A DNA stretch of 17,060 bases from contig JAKACU010000042.1 of NCBI GenBank assembly GCA_021821185.1, positions 1 through 17,060 on the forward strand, given 5' to 3'. Made by a program: the position numbers and the translations under genes. The notes beneath the pieces were generated by a model, which searched no databases, was not told where the DNA came from, and was given only the letters and a program-made list of their open reading frames with translations. The DNA is from Bacillota bacterium. Lineage in GTDB: Bacteria > Bacillota > Bacilli > Alicyclobacillales > SLC66. Positions 14,991 through 17,060 of the stretch are shown here, in pieces. Positions within the stretch are counted from its first letter, which is position 1; each line of letters opens with the position of its first letter.

Positions 14991-16307
14991 ATGAAAAAGA
15001 CAAAAACGACGATTGCAATTGTCTTGGGGTCTTCAACACTCTTACTGGGACTTCAGGTGTTAGGTGCTTCCGGGTTTCAAGGAGCACAAAAACATACAAC
15101 ACCAAGCATTAAGATCAAACTGTGGGATCAATTTACGGCTCCAGCCGATGCTAAGGTCATGCAAACGATTATCAATAATTTTGAGAAGTTGCATCCTAAC
15201 ATTTCAATCACACGTACTGCCATGCAAGATCAAAGTATGCAAGAAGTGATTAAGCCAGCCTTGATGAGCGGACAGGGTCCCGATCTATTCGCTTATGATA
15301 CAGGGCCGGGATATCTAGGGGTACTTGCCAAGGATGGCCAACTGTTAAATATCACGTCGTATGCTAAGGCAAACGGATGGTATCAAAGATTCCCGCAGTG
15401 GATTTTGCATACCACTTCAATTAATGGTCAATTGTATGGTCTTGGAAATGAAGTTCAGGCTCTTGGCGTTTACTATAACAAGGCTATTTTCTCCAAGTAC
15501 CATCTTGCTGTCCCCAAAACCTATGGCCAGTTTTTACATGTAGCTCAGGTGTTGAAAGATCATCATATGGTAGCACTTGAAGTGATGGATAAGGATCAAT
15601 GGCCGGGATTTCACCTTGAAAGTGCATTTTATACAGCGATAGCTGGTCGTCAAGCGGTGCAAAATGTCATTGATCTAAAAACGAAGGCCGGTTGGAATCA
15701 ACCCATTTTTGCACAGGCACTCAATGATCTGCGTCAACTGGTCGTTAAGGGATATACGAACCCATCGCCGCTTGCAGTTTCTTATGATAATGGTAACAAT
15801 GCATTTATTGCAGGGAAGGCAGCCATGGATTTGACTGGCAGTTGGATGGTAACTGAATTGTATCAAAAAATGGGCAATAAGGTTGGATTCTTTCCGCTAC
15901 CTCCTAAAAACCCATCACAACCTGATATAGCACCAGGTGGACTCGGCGGAGCCATGCTTATTTCCAAGCATACGAAAAATCCTGCCGCAGTTGAATCGTT
16001 CTTGAATTATATGCTGTCAAATCAAACATCATCGATTTGGTTGAATGATAATATGATTCCACCAAACAAGTCAGCAGCTAAAGCTCATATCAAGGATGCT
16101 AACCCCTTGTTCAAACAAGTGGTAAACGTCATTGACAATCCTGCAGGAATGTCATACAGCTTGGATGTACTCATGCCGCAGCAAGTCAATGATGTAACGC
16201 AAAATGATATTCAAGAAGTATTGGCAGGCACGATTTCGGGTCAGCAAGCTGTGGCTGATAAAGAAAATGCATTGAAACAAGCGATTGCAAGCGGTGCTTA
16301 TTACTAA
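14991..16307 (+). CDS. ycjN: ABC solute-binding protein, YcjN-like
   Basis: Extracellular family 1 sugar-binding protein of 438 residues. A signal peptide (KKTKTTIAIVLGSSTLLLG, then LQVLGAS) has no lipobox Cys. The mature part has the usual IKIKLWDQFTAPADAKVMQ opening, SGQGPDLFAYDTGPGYLG, a GKAAMDLTGSWMVTELYQKM run and a Trp-rich central section. AAGGGGG lies about 10 nt before the ATG. Placed between the epimerase and a permease gene, it should deliver the glycoside substrate of YcjM or of the YcjQRS route. Ligand inferred from neighbours only. Confidence 0.9.
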   Translation: MKKTKTTIAIVLGSSTLLLGLQVLGASGFQGAQKHTTPSIKIKLWDQFTAPADAKVMQTIINNFEKLHPNISITRTAMQDQSMQEVIKPALMSGQGPDLFAYDTGPGYLGVLAKDGQLLNITSYAKANGWYQRFPQWILHTTSINGQLYGLGNEVQALGVYYNKAIFSKYHLAVPKTYGQFLHVAQVLKDHHMVALEVMDKDQWPGFHLESAFYTAIAGRQAVQNVIDLKTKAGWNQPIFAQALNDLRQLVVKGYTNPSPLAVSYDNGNNAFIAGKAAMDLTGSWMVTELYQKMGNKVGFFPLPPKNPSQPDIAPGGLGGAMLISKHTKNPAAVESFLNYMLSNQTSSIWLNDNMIPPNKSAAKAHIKDANPLFKQVVNVIDNPAGMSYSLDVLMPQQVNDVTQNDIQEVLAGTISGQQAVADKENALKQAIASGAYY

Positions 16308-16338
16308 AAACCACCAATTGTACTCGTTATAACTACAC

Positions 16339-16374
16339 GATTCCAGGATCGGATTGTGGTCCTTTCCTGGAATC
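16339..16374. repeat. Intercistronic hairpin between binding protein and permease
   Basis: GATTCCAGGA (16339-16348) pairs perfectly with TCCTGGAATC (16365-16374) over a 16-nt loop. No T run follows, so it is more likely an mRNA-stabilising or partially terminating element that sets binding protein above permease, as commonly seen in ABC sugar operons. Confidence 0.65.
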
Positions 16375-16389
16375 TTCCATAAGGCGGTG

Positions 16390-17060
16390 ATGGCATTGAG
16401 TATTTCCAACGAAATTTCCAATACACCTACGATTTCTTTACAAAAGAAAATTAAAAATTGGCTACGTATGCTCATGCCAATGGCGTTTATTTTACCTGCC
16501 TTAATTTTTTACCTTGTTTTTACCATATGGCCAATTATCGGGACATTTCGACTTAGCTTATTTACTTGGGATGGCGTAAGTAGCGTCATGCAATTTGTCG
16601 GCCTTAAAAACTATGCGACATTACTGTCCGACCCCTTATTTTGGGAATCATTTGGTCATAACATGATTTGGATTGTTGCCATGGTTTTAATTCCTGTGTC
16701 TTTAGGACTTATCTTTGCTTGGTTGCTTTCCTTGCCTGGTATTCGTGGTATCAGCTTTTTTCGAGTAACGTATTTTATGCCCGTCGTGATATCGCTCGTT
16801 GCAGTGGGCATCGTGTGGAACTGGATTTACGATCCAACCTTCGGTGTGCTCGATTCAACGTTGCGCTTTTTTGGCCTCAATTTTTTGGCCTTGCCTTGGT
16901 TAGGTGATCCTCAAACCGTACTAGGTGCGATTATAGTTGCAGCAAGTTGGACTTATTATGGTTTTTGCATGGTTATTTTTTTATCAGCCATGCAAGGTCT
17001 AGATCCAAGTTACTTTGAAGCTGCTAAATTAGAGGGTTGTAAAACATGGCAATCATTTAT
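16390..17060 (+). CDS. ycjO: ABC transporter permease, YcjO/MalF type, cut by window end
   Basis: The frame opens at the ATG at 16390 behind AAGGCGG and stays open for 223 codons to the window edge. It encodes MALSISNEISNTP, a first membrane helix (AFILPALIFYLVFTIWPIIG), the FRLSLFTWDGVS loop with FVGLKNYATLLSDP, further helices, and the beginning of the EAA loop (YFEAAKLEGCKTWQSF) at the very end. This is the MalF/UgpA-like partner of YcjN. A second permease (YcjP-like) should follow to the right. No ATPase is seen here. Confidence 0.9.
   Translation, partial: MALSISNEISNTPTISLQKKIKNWLRMLMPMAFILPALIFYLVFTIWPIIGTFRLSLFTWDGVSSVMQFVGLKNYATLLSDPLFWESFGHNMIWIVAMVLIPVSLGLIFAWLLSLPGIRGISFFRVTYFMPVVISLVAVGIVWNWIYDPTFGVLDSTLRFFGLNFLALPWLGDPQTVLGAIIVAASWTYYGFCMVIFLSAMQGLDPSYFEAAKLEGCKTWQSF

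Noticed and set aside
16668..16907. 79-codon plus-strand frame near the right end
   Set aside because: It is an out-of-frame shadow of the YcjO permease, whose frame is open from 16390 to the window edge.

Overview
The window looks like a chromosomal segment of a Gram-positive Bacillota, possibly near Alicyclobacillaceae. That family placement is a guess; the Bacillota call rests on strong AGGAGG-type ribosome binding sites, GTG/TTG starts and ABC sugar importers encoded without their own ATPase. It joins a decayed mobile-element boundary to two convergently useful carbohydrate/glycerol-compound uptake clusters.

Left edge (1-2070): a 5'-broken fragment of JetD, the Toprim nuclease subunit of the Wadjet anti-plasmid system. 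Next come the 3' half of a long-variable-arm tRNA and a large serine recombinase pseudogene on the minus strand, with two in-frame stops and a frameshift. The last codons of the recombinase lie inside the tRNA 3' end, so this reads as an eroded integration junction.

Middle (2075-3600, minus): an MFS transporter preceded by its own leader. The leader has an extended -10 promoter, a 40-codon ORF with a good RBS and a strong intrinsic terminator just before the transporter. An 8-nt segment in the leader ORF is exactly complementary to the terminator, which suggests drug- or translation-sensed attenuation.

Middle (3589-7464, minus): an operon ugpA-ugpE-ugpB-ugpQ for uptake and hydrolysis of glycerophosphodiesters or glycerol-3-phosphate, without ugpC. 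The 515-bp divergent region (7465-7979) holds a perfect 13-bp hairpin with a T-rich tail, a possible tiny membrane-peptide transcription unit, and promoter/operator-like motifs.

Right half (7980-17060, plus): a cluster matching the E. coli ycj locus. Its genes are ycjM (GH13_18 glucosylglycerate phosphorylase type), ycjS (Gfo/Idh/MocA dehydrogenase), a glycerate 2-kinase, ycjQ (MDR dehydrogenase), an AraC regulator, ycjR (TIM-barrel epimerase), ycjN (solute-binding protein) and ycjO (permease, cut by the window edge). The kinase beside the phosphorylase makes a closed route: glucosylglycerate + Pi -> glucose-1-phosphate + glycerate -> 2-phosphoglycerate. YcjQ/R/S would convert 3-epimeric (gulo-type) glucosides to glucosides by oxidation, epimerisation and reduction before phosphorolysis. 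The AraC regulator overlaps the genes on both sides by 4 nt and is the likely local sensor.
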